DNA of 64,000 nucleotides from Streptomyces sp. CB00455 (GCF_001905445.1 NZ_LIVQ01000005.1:502047-566046), one strand, 5' to 3'. Positions 24,780 through 33,271 are shown, counted from the first letter of the stretch. Made by a program: numbers and translations. Notes: generated by a model from the sequence alone, not told the origin.

Positions 24780-25466
24780 GTGGCAGCACGACCGTTGAAC
24801 GAGATCGTCGAGCCGGGCTGGGCCCGGGCTCTTGAACCCGTGGCCGGCAAGATCGCCGCGATGGGCGACTTCCTGCGCGCCGAGATCGCGGCGGGCAGGA
24901 CCTACGTCCCGGCCGGGGCCAATGTGCTGCGCGCCTTCCAGCAGCCCTTCGACGAGGTGAAGGTCCTGATCGTCGGCCAGGACCCCTACCCCACCCCGGG
25001 GCACGCGGTGGGCCTGTCGTTCTCGGTGGCCCCCGACGTGCGGCCGGTGCCGCCGAGTCTCGACAACATCTTCCTGGAACTGCACCGGGACCTCGGTACG
25101 GGCCGGCCCGCGAACGGCGACCTCACACCGTGGACCCGGCAGGGCGTACTGCTGCTCAACCGCTCGCTGACCACCGCGCCCCGGCGGTCCAACGCCCACC
25201 AGGGCAAGGGCTGGGAGGCCGTCACCGACCAGGCCATCCGGGCGCTGGCCGCGCGCGGCAAGCCGCTGGTCTCCATCCTCTGGGGCCGGGCGGCCCGCAA
25301 TCTGCGGCCCCTGCTCGGCGAGCTGCCGGTGGTGGAGTCCTCGCACCCCTCCCCCAAGTCGGCCGATTACGGGTTCTTCGGCTCCAGGCCGTTCAGCCGG
25401 ACGAACGAGCTGCTCAAGGGCCAGGGTTCACAGCCCGTCGACTGGCGCTTGCCCTCTGTCAGTTGA
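24780..25466 (+). CDS. ung: Uracil-DNA glycosylase
   Basis: The 228-residue family-1 UDG has 'VLIVGQDPYPTPGHAVGLSFS', here seen as GQDPYPTPGHA with the catalytic Asp and water-activating loop, 'LLLNRSLTT', and 'ESSHPSPKSADYGFFGSRPF' with the DNA-minor-groove HPSP loop. It removes uracil from DNA to start base-excision repair. The GTG start is 11 bp behind the BNR-repeat gene and has no strong Shine-Dalgarno of its own, so translation may depend on the upstream gene. Confidence 0.96.
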   Translation: MAARPLNEIVEPGWARALEPVAGKIAAMGDFLRAEIAAGRTYVPAGANVLRAFQQPFDEVKVLIVGQDPYPTPGHAVGLSFSVAPDVRPVPPSLDNIFLELHRDLGTGRPANGDLTPWTRQGVLLLNRSLTTAPRRSNAHQGKGWEAVTDQAIRALAARGKPLVSILWGRAARNLRPLLGELPVVESSHPSPKSADYGFFGSRPFSRTNELLKGQGSQPVDWRLPSVS

Positions 25467-25562
25467 TCGTATCTGACATTCACCGGATAAATACGGACAG
25501 ATGCCGCCGGAGATGGCCCTGCCCGAACACCCGGTTCCGATAAGCCAGTAGCATGCGGCGCC

Positions 25563-26477
25563 ATGAGCTCCCCCACTGGGCCCGCAAATGGCCTGCCCGT
25601 ACGAATGCCGCGACCCCGCCAGACCGGACGGCACCGCCGGCCCGAGCCCGCGGCGGCGCCCGAGGGCGCGCCCGCGCTGGTGCTCGCCGTGCCCGGTGCT
25701 CCCTCGGCCGTCTCGCGAGGGCTCGCGGAAGAGATCATCAGCATCGGCCGTTCCGAGCTGCCGGGCCTCGATGCCCGCATCGGCTTCCTCGACGGTGACG
25801 ACGCCTCCGACTTCCCGTCGCTGTCCGGAGTACTGACCGCCGTCGCGGCGGACCGTGCCGCGCGCGCGGAGTTCGCCCGCGCCGCCGGCCACGAGGTGCC
25901 CGCGCCGACCGGCCCGGACGCCGTGGTCGTCCCGCTGCTGGCCGGTCCGGACGGCGACCTGCTGCGCCGGGTCCGCCAGGCCCTGATGGACTCCTCGGCC
26001 GCCGCCGAGCTGGCCGACGTGCTCGGCCCGCACCCGCTGCTCGCCGAGGGCCTGCACGTGCGGCTGTCCGAGGCGGGCCTGGCCCGCGCGGACCGCGCCC
26101 GGCTCTTCACCGTGACCACGGCCGCCGACGGCATCGTCCTGGCCACCACCGGCGGCGAAGAGGCCGTGCAGGCCGCCGGGATCACCGGCATGCTGCTCGC
26201 CGCCCGGCTCGCGGTGCCCGTCAAGGCGGCCGCCCTCGACCAGGAGGGCTCGGTGGCCGCCGTCGCCGAGCAGCTGCGCCGCGAGGGCTCCACCCAGCTC
26301 GCGCTCGCCCCGTACGTGATCGGCCCGGAGGCGGCCGAGGGGCTCCTGGACACCGCCTGCAAGGAAGCGGACTGCGCCAGCGCCGAGGTGCTGGGTGCCT
26401 ACCCGGCGCTCGGCAAGCTCGCGGTCGCGCAGTACTCGGCGGCCCTCGGGATCAGCCAGGGCGCCGCCGCGCAGTGA
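25563..26477 (+). CDS. CbiX/sirohydrochlorin-chelatase-like protein
   Basis: The 304-residue protein has two tandem alpha/beta halves. It shows 'PALVLAVPGAPSAVSRGLAEEI', then 'VVVPLLAGPDGDLLRRVRQAL', 'VLGPHPLLAEGLHVRL' with a His at the position of the chelatase metal ligand, and 'LALAPYVIGPEAAEGLL', the mirrored second-half motif. The layout fits the CbiX/chelatase superfamily as conserved in streptomycetes. The first 35 residues are Arg/Pro-rich and probably disordered. Whether it inserts metal into a tetrapyrrole is not shown; no cobalamin or siroheme gene is nearby. Confidence 0.72.
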   Translation: MSSPTGPANGLPVRMPRPRQTGRHRRPEPAAAPEGAPALVLAVPGAPSAVSRGLAEEIISIGRSELPGLDARIGFLDGDDASDFPSLSGVLTAVAADRAARAEFARAAGHEVPAPTGPDAVVVPLLAGPDGDLLRRVRQALMDSSAAAELADVLGPHPLLAEGLHVRLSEAGLARADRARLFTVTTAADGIVLATTGGEEAVQAAGITGMLLAARLAVPVKAAALDQEGSVAAVAEQLRREGSTQLALAPYVIGPEAAEGLLDTACKEADCASAEVLGAYPALGKLAVAQYSAALGISQGAAAQ

Positions 26478-26483
26478 CCGTTG

Positions 26484-26538
26484 CCGTATGACGTGAGGGG
26501 CCCCCGCCGTCGCTGCGGGGGCCCCTCACGTCATACGG
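26484..26538. terminator. Perfect 24-bp bidirectional terminator hairpin
   Basis: The arms 26484-26507 and 26515-26538 are exact reverse complements over all 24 bp, with a 7-nt loop (cgtcgct). It lies between the convergent CbiX-like and lactonase genes, 7 and 15 bp from their stop codons, so it likely ends both transcripts. Confidence 0.9.
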
Positions 26539-26552
26539 GTGGGTCGTGGGGC

Positions 26553-27632
26553 TCAGTCGCGCGCGGTCCCGAAGACGACGCAGGTGGCCGCGGGTACGGC
26601 CATCGAACCGGCCCGGCGGGGATGGCCGGTCAGTGGGTCGACGTCGAACCAGGTCACGTCCCCCGAGCGCTCGTTGGCCGCGTACAGCCGCCGCCCCTCC
26701 GGATCGGCCGCGAGATCGCGCGGCCAGCTGCCGCCGCAGTCCGCGACGCCGGTGAGCTGCGGTTGTCCGGCTCCCGCGGCCAGCGACAGGGTGGCGATGG
26801 TGTCGCGGCCGCGGATCGCGGCCCAGACGAACCGCCCGTCGGGCGAGACGACGACCGCCGAGGGGTAGGCCCGCGCGGCCCCTGGAGCTCCCTCGGAGGT
26901 GACCGGCACCTCCCGGACCGGCCGCAGTCGCCCGGACGAGGCGCTCCAGCGGCAGACGGTCAGCTGCGGCTCCAGCTCGTGCAGGACGTAGACGACCTCG
27001 CCGTCCGGGTGGAAGGCGAGGTGGCGCGGTCCGGCCCCCGGCCGCAGGGGCGTCTGCGAGTGCGGGTGCAGTTCCCCGGTGGCCGGATCGGCCGCGCAGA
27101 CCCGTACGGAGTCGGTGCCGAGGTCCACGACCAGCACCCAGCGGCCGCTGGGGTCGGGCAGCACCTGGTGGGCGTGGGGCCGCTCCTGCCGTTCGGCGTC
27201 GGGGCCCGAACCCCGGTGGGCGAGGACGCGGACGGGCCCGGCCGGGCTGCCGTCGGCGGCGAGCGGAAGGCTGCTGACGCTGCCGGAGGTGTAGTTGGCG
27301 GTGAGCAACAGGCCTCCTGCGAGGCCGAGGTGGGTGGGCCCCGAAGCCGCGACGGGGACGGGGGCCCCGAGGGGAGCGAGACCGTCGGCGGTGGGCGTGA
27401 AGGCGGCCACGGCGCCGTGCTCCGTCTCGCTCACCGCGTAGAGCACGCCGGTGTCCCGGGCGAAGGCCAGGTACGAGGGGTCCGGGAGGGCGCCGGTGGC
27501 CGACAGCGGGGTCAGCGCGCCGGTGAGCGGATCCACGGCCGCGGTGGTGATACCGCGGCCGCCCCCCGAGGTGAACGAGCCGATGTAGGCCCGGCGTCCG
27601 CCGCTGTGGTCCGTACTGTGCGCGCCGCCCAC
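26553..27632 (-). CDS. Lactonase-family seven-bladed beta-propeller protein (6-phosphogluconolactonase-like)
   Basis: The 359-residue protein belongs to the lactonase (Pgl/YbhE-like) propeller family: 'AYIGSFTSGGGRGITT', 'PSYLAFARDTGVLYAVSE', 'PHAHQVLPDPSGRWVLVVDLG', 'PRHLAFHPDGEVVYVLHE' and 'AYPSAVVVSPDGRFVWAAIRG', each ending a blade. Known members hydrolyse 6-phosphogluconolactone or muconolactones. The GTG has AAAGGG before it. The gene lies 55 bp behind the nitric oxide synthase gene on the same strand. A near-perfect DasR (dre) operator sits between them, 53 bp before the GTG, so it may respond to amino-sugar supply. Confidence 0.83.
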   Translation of the reverse strand: MGGAHSTDHSGGRRAYIGSFTSGGGRGITTAAVDPLTGALTPLSATGALPDPSYLAFARDTGVLYAVSETEHGAVAAFTPTADGLAPLGAPVPVAASGPTHLGLAGGLLLTANYTSGSVSSLPLAADGSPAGPVRVLAHRGSGPDAERQERPHAHQVLPDPSGRWVLVVDLGTDSVRVCAADPATGELHPHSQTPLRPGAGPRHLAFHPDGEVVYVLHELEPQLTVCRWSASSGRLRPVREVPVTSEGAPGAARAYPSAVVVSPDGRFVWAAIRGRDTIATLSLAAGAGQPQLTGVADCGGSWPRDLAADPEGRRLYAANERSGDVTWFDVDPLTGHPRRAGSMAVPAATCVVFGTARD

Positions 27633-27684
27633 GCCGATGCCCTTTCCGCCGTTCCGGATCCGTTCGGAGCCGACGGTAACAGAA

Positions 27685-27694
27685 GGTCTAGACC
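27685..27694 (-). promoter_or_regulatory. DasR-like (dre) operator core
   Basis: The 10-bp perfect palindrome GGTCTAGACC is the core of the dre consensus TGGTCTAGACCA; 11 of the 12 consensus positions match (AGGTCTAGACCA on the plus strand). It lies 53 bp before the lactonase GTG and overlaps the NOS stop codon. DasR is the GntR regulator of N-acetylglucosamine metabolism and development in Streptomyces. Confidence 0.6.
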
Positions 27695-28824
27695 AAGTCG
27701 CGCCCCTGGGCCCGCTCCTGTGCCCCGCAGTGGTGGACGTACGTCGTGCTGCTCGGCCGGTCCTCGTAGGTGCGGTGGAAGACCGGGGTGGCGGAGCCGG
27801 AGATCGGCGGCACGATCCAGGACCACTCGGCGCCCACCTCGCGGCCCTTGCGCTCCTCGCGGTCCATGTGCGAGAGGAAGCGCCGGGATTCGGTGTGGTG
27901 GTCGGCGATGGTGACGCCGGCGCGGTCGAAGGAGTGCAGGACCGCCCGGTTGAGTTCGACCAGTGCCCGGTCCTTCCAGAGCGAGCGGTCGCTGGAGGTG
28001 TCCAGCCCGAGGCGGCGGGCGACAGCGGGCAGCAGGTTGTACCGGTCGGTGTCGGCGAGGTTGCGGGCACCTATCTCGGTGCCCATGTACCAGCCGTTGA
28101 AGGGGGCGGCGGGGTAGTGGATGCCGCCGATCTCCAGGCACATGTTGGAGATGGCGGGCACGGCGTGCCAGCGCAGGCCCCACTGCTCCCAGCCGGGGTC
28201 GTCGGGGTGGCGGATCGGGACTTCCATGACGGCGTCGGCGGGGGTGTCGAACCAGCGGGGTTTGTCGTCGACACCCTGGACCACGAGCGGCAGGAGGTCG
28301 AAGGGGGTGCCCGCACCGCCGGGCCAGCCGAGCCGGAGCAGGGCCTCGGTGAGGGGCGCGTTGCGGGCGTCGCCGACCGTGACGGAGTGGTGGTCCCCGT
28401 AGCCGGCGTAGCGGACGAGCTGCTCGCTCCAGATCAGCGGTCCGGGGCGGCCCGGGGCGTCCGGCGCGAACACCGTGATGGTGGGCCGGACCCGGCCGCC
28501 GCCCGTCGCCTCGCGCAGGTGGTCGAAACACTCGGCGGCTATCGCGTCGGCCTCGGTGAGCTGGCGCCGGTCGCGCACGCGCAGGGAGTTCCAGTAGAGC
28601 CTGCCTATACAGCGGTTGCTGTTGCGCCAGGCCACGCGCGCTCCGTGGACCAGCTCGGCGGGAGTGTGCCGGTAGGTGCCGGTCTCCGCCAGCTCGGCCC
28701 GTACGGCGGCGAGCCGGGGGCGGGGATCACCCGCGTCCTGGTTCTCCCTGTGGAAGAGCCGGACGAACTCCTCGGCCGCTTCCCACACTTGAGCGGAGGT
28801 CGAGCGCTGTCGAAGGATTTCCAT
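27688..28824 (-). CDS. nos: Bacterial nitric oxide synthase, oxygenase subunit
   Basis: The 378-residue protein matches the oxygenase half of NOS without a reductase domain. 'ARVAWRNSNRCIGRLYW' carries the heme-thiolate Cys72, and 'EIGGIHYPAAPFNGWYMGTE' carries the Glu250 that binds the arginine guanidinium; 'IADHHTESRRFLSHM' and 'WSWIVPPISGSATPVFH' form the pterin/dimer region. It oxidises L-arginine to citrulline and NO using electrons from a separate reductase. No reductase is fused or adjacent; an FprA-like reductase lies 8 kb away. In plant-pathogenic streptomycetes a homologue (TxtD) serves thaxtomin nitration, but no thaxtomin gene is here. There is no clear Shine-Dalgarno; a hairpin occupies its place. 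Confidence 0.95.
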   Translation of the reverse strand: MEILRQRSTSAQVWEAAEEFVRLFHRENQDAGDPRPRLAAVRAELAETGTYRHTPAELVHGARVAWRNSNRCIGRLYWNSLRVRDRRQLTEADAIAAECFDHLREATGGGRVRPTITVFAPDAPGRPGPLIWSEQLVRYAGYGDHHSVTVGDARNAPLTEALLRLGWPGGAGTPFDLLPLVVQGVDDKPRWFDTPADAVMEVPIRHPDDPGWEQWGLRWHAVPAISNMCLEIGGIHYPAAPFNGWYMGTEIGARNLADTDRYNLLPAVARRLGLDTSSDRSLWKDRALVELNRAVLHSFDRAGVTIADHHTESRRFLSHMDREERKGREVGAEWSWIVPPISGSATPVFHRTYEDRPSSTTYVHHCGAQERAQGRDLV

Positions 28825-29178
28825 TCCGGGCGATTACCCCCTGTCCGGGCAGACGCACCCTGTACGTGCCGACGGCACGCACAGGGGACAATCACCCGTT
28901 GTACATGCCGCAGGCCCATACCGTGCGGCCGGCAACTGCCGAACACCCTTCCGAGTGGTCTTCACCGATATGGCCGCGAACAGCCCCGGCACAGGCGTAT
29001 CATCCGCGGCCGACTGGAGGCGCGCGTGGTGGTCGCGGGCTCCGCGGGGACGCAAAAATCCCCCGGCGGAATTAGCTGCCGAGGGAGAGGAGAGCGTATA
29101 TTCAACAGTTCACGACTTCATTTTCAACCGAACTCGTGAAGAAGCTTATGACGACATAGTACAGCGGCTGGAGTGCAA
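28825..29178. other. Divergent nos/helD intergenic region with leader hairpin and A/T-rich tract
   Basis: No protein gene is supported. The nos-proximal part is a strong inverted repeat (28832-28893). The helD-proximal part (about 29088-29165) is unusually A/T-rich for this genome and holds a possible micro-leader frame starting GTG AAG AAG and ending TAG just before the helD ribosome-binding site. Confidence 0.6.
28832..28893 (-). promoter_or_regulatory. Inverted-repeat leader directly upstream of nos
   Basis: Outer arms GATT-ac-CCCCTGT (28832-28844) and ACAGGGG-ac-AATC (28881-28893) pair except for a 2-nt internal loop. Inside lies the perfect palindrome CGTGCCG-A-CGGCACG (28865-28879). 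The structure begins 8 nt from the nos ATG, where the ribosome-binding site should be, so it could control translation or be a repressor site. Confidence 0.55.
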
Positions 29179-31479
29179 TTGTCAACCGAGGAATTCCGGA
29201 ATGAGCAGCAATTCGTCACGGACCTCTATGTGCGCCTCGACCACCTGCGCGACCAGGCCGAACGTGCAGTGAAGGAAGCCCTGCGCGAGGTCGGGACCGG
29301 CTTTCAGGCACGGCTGGAGCGCGACGTCGTCGTCGCCGAACAGTCCAATCTTCTCTCCGCGCTGAATACGGGCGAGAACGGCCTGTGCTTCGGCCGCCTG
29401 GAGTTCTCCGACGGCCGCGACCACCACATCGGCCGCATCGGCATCCGCGCGGCCGACGCCGAGCGCACCCCTCTGGTCGTGGACTGGCGCGCGGACGTGG
29501 CCCGCCCCTTCTACCTCGCGACCGGCCACACTCCCATGGGATTGCGGCGCCGTCGGCACATCAGCAGCCGGGGCCGCCTGGTCACCGCGCTGCACGACGA
29601 GATCCTCGACCTGAGTGACGCGGAGCGGACCGGGCACGAGGGGGCCGACGCGGACGCCGTGCTGCTCGCCGCGCTGGACGCTGCCCGGACGGGCCGGATG
29701 CACGACATCGTGCGCACCATCCAGGCCGAACAGGACCGGGTGATCCGCTCCCCGCACCGGGGGGTGCTCGTCGTCGAGGGCGGCCCCGGCACCGGCAAGA
29801 CCGCGGTCGCCCTGCACCGCGCGGCCTACCTGCTCTACGCCCACCGCGAGCAGCTCGCCCGGCGCGGCGTACTGATCGTCGGGCCGGGTCCGGCCTTCCT
29901 CGGCTACATCGGCGAGGTGCTCCCGGCGCTGGGCGAGACGGGCGTCCTGCTCGCCACCCCGGGCGAGCTGTTCCCCGGTGTCCACGCGACCGGGACCGAC
30001 CGCCCCGGGGCGGCCGCGGTCAAGGGCCGGGCCTCGATGGCGCACGTGCTGGCGAAGGTCGTCGCCGACCGGCAGCGCCTGCCGCAGACCGTGCCGCCGG
30101 GCACCGGCGAGGAGTACGACACGCTCCCCGAGGCCGCGCTGGAGATCGACCACGACGACTACGGCACGCTGCTGCTGGACCGCACGCTGGCGTACGAGGC
30201 GCGCGACCGGGCCCGGGCCACCGGACTGCCGCACAACCAGGCACGGCCCTCCTTCGCCTTCCGGATCATCGACGGGCTGACGGCGCAGCTCGCCGACCGG
30301 CTGGGGGCCGACCCGTACGGCGGGCCGAACCTCCTCGGCCCGGACGACGTCGCCCAGCTCGGCAAGGAGATCGCGACGAGCCCGGCCGTGCACGAGGCGA
30401 TCGACTCGCTGTGGCCCGTGCTCACCGCCGAGCGGCTCGTCGCCGACTTCCTGGCGGAGCCCTCGCACCTGCCCCCGCACGAGGCGGAGCTGATCCGGCG
30501 CGGGCCTTCGGCGCGCCCCGACTGGACCCCGGCCGACGTGCCGCTGCTGGACGAGGCGGCGGAGCTGCTCGGCGAGGACGACAGCGTGCGGCGCGCCGTC
30601 GAGGAGCGGGAGCGCCGGCGGCGCGTGGCGTACGCGCAGGGGGTGCTGGACCTGTCACAGGGTTCGCAGTCCTACGAGTTCGAGGACGAGGAGAGCGAGT
30701 TCCTGGCGGCGCACGACCTCATCGACGCCGAGCGGATGGCCGAGCGCCAGGAGGAGGCCGACCACCGCAGCGCCGCCGAGCGGGCCGCGGCCGACCGCAC
30801 CTGGGCCTTCGGCCACGTGATCGTGGACGAGGCGCAGGAGCTGTCGGAGATGGCATGGCGCCTGTTGATGCGCCGCTGCCCGACCCGGTCCATGACCCTG
30901 GTCGGCGATCCCGCCCAGACCGCCGACGAGGCGGGCTGCGGATCGTGGGAGCGGATCCTGGAGCCGTATGTGGGCGGCCGCTGGGAGCTGGTCCGGCTGG
31001 GGGTCAACTACCGTACGCCCGCGGAGATCATGGAGGTGGCGGCGGCCGTGCTGCGCTCCCGCGACCCCGGCTTCGAACCGCCCAGCTCGGTGCGGAGCAC
31101 GGGCGTGCGGCCGTGGGTGCTGGCGGCCGGGGACGTGGCGCGGGCGGTCGGGGAGGCCGTCGCGCGGGAGGTGCCGGCCGAGGGGCGGCTCGCGGTCATC
31201 GCGCCGCGGGAGCTGCACCCCGCGCTGGCGGCCGTGCTGCCCGGCGTGCGGGCCGGTGCGGAGCCGGACCTGGGCCGGGAGGTCGTCCTGCTCGATCCGC
31301 GCCAGGCCAAGGGGCTGGAGTTCGACACGGTGATCGTGGCGGAGCCGGCCGGCCTCCAGCCCAGCGACCTGTACGTGGCGCTGACGCGGGCCACCCAGAG
31401 GCTCGGGGTGGTGCACAGCGCCGGGCGGCTTCCGGCGGGGCTGGGGCGGGCGGCGGACGGGCTGCTGCTCAGGCGGTGA
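29179..31479 (+). CDS. helD: HelD-type RNA polymerase-recycling ATPase (class II)
   Basis: The 766-residue protein resembles mycobacterial HelD. It has an N-terminal coiled-coil arm with 'EQQFVTDLYVRLDHLRDQAE', the 'ENGLCFGRLE' and 'IGRIGIRAADAERTPLVVDWRA' core, then Walker A 'VEGGPGTGKTAVALHRAAYL' (residues about 199-218), Walker B 'VIVDEAQEL', and 'KGLEFDTVIV' with 'LYVALTRATQRLGV' as the C-terminal UvrD-like motifs. HelD frees stalled RNA polymerase from nucleic acid using ATP. The TTG at 29179 is chosen because GGAG lies 5 nt before it; a GTG two codons earlier overlaps that site. The drug-responsive HelR element was not found upstream. Confidence 0.88.
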   Translation: MSTEEFRNEQQFVTDLYVRLDHLRDQAERAVKEALREVGTGFQARLERDVVVAEQSNLLSALNTGENGLCFGRLEFSDGRDHHIGRIGIRAADAERTPLVVDWRADVARPFYLATGHTPMGLRRRRHISSRGRLVTALHDEILDLSDAERTGHEGADADAVLLAALDAARTGRMHDIVRTIQAEQDRVIRSPHRGVLVVEGGPGTGKTAVALHRAAYLLYAHREQLARRGVLIVGPGPAFLGYIGEVLPALGETGVLLATPGELFPGVHATGTDRPGAAAVKGRASMAHVLAKVVADRQRLPQTVPPGTGEEYDTLPEAALEIDHDDYGTLLLDRTLAYEARDRARATGLPHNQARPSFAFRIIDGLTAQLADRLGADPYGGPNLLGPDDVAQLGKEIATSPAVHEAIDSLWPVLTAERLVADFLAEPSHLPPHEAELIRRGPSARPDWTPADVPLLDEAAELLGEDDSVRRAVEERERRRRVAYAQGVLDLSQGSQSYEFEDEESEFLAAHDLIDAERMAERQEEADHRSAAERAAADRTWAFGHVIVDEAQELSEMAWRLLMRRCPTRSMTLVGDPAQTADEAGCGSWERILEPYVGGRWELVRLGVNYRTPAEIMEVAAAVLRSRDPGFEPPSSVRSTGVRPWVLAAGDVARAVGEAVAREVPAEGRLAVIAPRELHPALAAVLPGVRAGAEPDLGREVVLLDPRQAKGLEFDTVIVAEPAGLQPSDLYVALTRATQRLGVVHSAGRLPAGLGRAADGLLLRR

Positions 31480-32968
31480 TGACGAGGGGCGCCCGCGGGT
31501 CGCTGTGCAGGGGGGCCGCGAGGGCGACGAGCGCGTGTTCCAGGTCGTGCAGGTGGGCCAGGGCCGGTTCCGCGGGGGCGGGGGCCGGCGCCGGCACGAA
31601 GGGCTGCGGCGTGCTCCTGGGGGTGGTGAGGGCTTCCACCGCCACCTCGACGCGTCGGCAGGCGGCGGCGAGCCGTGCGTCGTGGGAGGCCTGGGGGTCG
31701 GCGGCGACGGCGACCAGACCGCGCACCTGCCGCGCGCAGTCGTCGAGGAGCGCGAGGACCTGACGGGCGCGGGCCTTGCGGGCGCGCAGCGGGCTCAGCG
31801 GGTGCACGAGGGGCGCCAGGGCCGTCCGTACGCGGGCGAGCAGCAGTTCGAGCTCGGCGGCGTGCGGGGCGGGGTCGGCGTCGGGGTCCCCGGCGAGGCG
31901 GTCCCGGGAGGCCGCGGTGGCGGCGCGGACGCACGTCAGGGCGCGCTGGATCCAGGCTTCGTTGGCGGCGTGGGTGGTCACCGGGAGGACGGTCACGACG
32001 GCGAGGGCGGCGCCGAGCGCGCCGATGGCGGTCTCCTGGAAGCGCAGGAGCAGCAGTCCGGGGTGCAGGACGCCGAGGAGCCCGTAGAGCAGTCCGGCCA
32101 TGACGGTGACGAAGAACATCATCCAGGAGTACGAGGGGGCGGCGGTGTAGAAGATCCCGAAGACGCAGACGGCGACGAGTGCGGCGGTGGGGAGGGGCGC
32201 GCCGTGCAGCGGTACGGCGATCAGCAGTCCGGCGGCGATGCCCGTGACGGTGCCCACGACCCGGCGGAAGCCCCGTACGAGGGTCTCGCCGCGGGAGGTG
32301 GTGTTGACGAAGATCCACCAGGCGGTGCCGACGGCCCAGTACCAGCGGTCCTCGGACAGGGCCTGGCCGATGGCGAGGGCGAAGGCGCAGGCCGCGGTGG
32401 CCTGGAAGGCCTGGCGGGTGGTGGGCCTGGCGAGGCCGGTGCCGGGCAGCCCGGGCGGGGCGGCGGCGGGCGGGGTGCGCCGCTCGATGGGCCACAGGGC
32501 GAACCGGACGGCCCCGGCGGCGAGGAGCGCCAGTGCGACGGCGGCGTAGAGCCCGGGCAGTTGTCCGGGCACGGCGTGCAGGAACTGCGTGACGAAGAAC
32601 ATCATGAAGCCGAAGACCCCGAGGGCGTGCCCGCGGGGTCCCCAGCGGCGGGCGTGGACCCCGGCGAACACGACGGCGAGGAAGGCGGCGTCCCGCGCGA
32701 GCGGGACCCCGTGCAGGGTGGTGGCCAGGGCCAGTACCGGGAAGCCGGCGACGGGCAGCAGGGCGGTGGTGACGCGCTGGGCGGGCAGGCTCGCGTCCAG
32801 CACGGTGAACAGGGCGAGCAGGGCCGCCAGTCCCCCGGTGATCGATGCGGTCCGGGAGAGCCCGCACAGCTCGGCGAGGGCCACGGCGGCGGCGACGCCG
32901 ACGACGGCACGGGCCGAGTTCCTCAGTCTCATGCGCCCAGGGTCCGGAGCTACGAACATCTTCTTCAC
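31469..32968 (-). CDS. FUSC-family / aromatic-acid-exporter-like membrane protein
   Basis: The 499-residue protein has two membrane blocks of about five to six helices (residues 15-155 and 190-325) and a helical soluble C-terminal part with a basic stretch 'LRARKARARQVLALLDDCARQV' (quoted in part). The second block 'WYWAVGTAWWIFVNT' and 'TLVRGFRRVVGTVTGIAAGLL' is the fusaric-acid-resistance (FUSC_2) signature. It probably exports a small aromatic compound. The start is uncertain: GTG 32968 or the ATG 12 codons on. The stop overlaps the helD 3' end by 11 bp, tail to tail. A motif shared with the AsnC promoter lies 200 bp upstream. Confidence 0.82.
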   Translation of the reverse strand: MKKMFVAPDPGRMRLRNSARAVVGVAAAVALAELCGLSRTASITGGLAALLALFTVLDASLPAQRVTTALLPVAGFPVLALATTLHGVPLARDAAFLAVVFAGVHARRWGPRGHALGVFGFMMFFVTQFLHAVPGQLPGLYAAVALALLAAGAVRFALWPIERRTPPAAAPPGLPGTGLARPTTRQAFQATAACAFALAIGQALSEDRWYWAVGTAWWIFVNTTSRGETLVRGFRRVVGTVTGIAAGLLIAVPLHGAPLPTAALVAVCVFGIFYTAAPSYSWMMFFVTVMAGLLYGLLGVLHPGLLLLRFQETAIGALGAALAVVTVLPVTTHAANEAWIQRALTCVRAATAASRDRLAGDPDADPAPHAAELELLLARVRTALAPLVHPLSPLRARKARARQVLALLDDCARQVRGLVAVAADPQASHDARLAAACRRVEVAVEALTTPRSTPQPFVPAPAPAPAEPALAHLHDLEHALVALAAPLHSDPRAPLVITA

Positions 32969-33271
32969 GGCGGTGTGCCGCCCCCCTTGCAGTGGTGCGC
33001 GCCGGCCCGGCGGCCGCCCGGGGGTGGTGGGTGGCAGGCGGGCACGGCGAAGGCGCCGCGGGGTCCGGTTCCGGCTCCGTCGCCGGCCGGCGCTGCGCGG
33101 CGCCGTAAGTACATGGATGTGCCACAGATAAGCATCCGGGGACCCACTGGCTCAACTGGCGTCCGGAGTACTGGTCCATTGGCACAGTGATGTATCCGGA
33201 TCTTCGGCCACCGGGAGGCCATCGGACCACCCCCGCCACGGTCGCCGCCCAGGGCGCCGCTCCGGTCGCCG
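32969..33271. other. 303-bp gap holding a promoter-like ACTGG/ACAGT motif
   Basis: No gene is supported between FUSC and the universal stress protein gene. The one signal is the 19-bp motif at 33170-33188. A plus-strand frame starting ATG 33190 directly behind it gives about 70 low-complexity residues and is probably not a gene, but could be the debris of one. Confidence 0.5.
33170..33188 (+). promoter_or_regulatory. ACTGG-CCATTGG-ACAGT motif, copy 1
   Basis: ACTGGTCCATTGGCACAGT matches the copy at 41434-41452 at 17 of 19 positions. The ends ACTG and CAGT are inverted, so it may be an operator. In copy 2 it lies immediately before the AsnC start; here it precedes an ATG by 1 bp on the plus strand and lies 200 bp upstream of FUSC. 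Confidence 0.5.

Noticed and set aside
27688..28824. Thaxtomin (txt) cluster
   Set aside because: The NOS gene resembles TxtD by family, but no txt NRPS, P450 TxtE or TxtR-like gene is near; the neighbours are a lactonase and helD.
29106..29128. A PHO-box-like GTTCAC sequence before helD
   Set aside because: Only one half matches; the second 11-bp direct-repeat unit does not, so PhoP control is not supported.
28900..29178. Rifamycin-associated element of HelR genes
   Set aside because: No long inverted repeat of that type was found in the helD upstream region, and the protein resembles the class II HelD rather than HelR.
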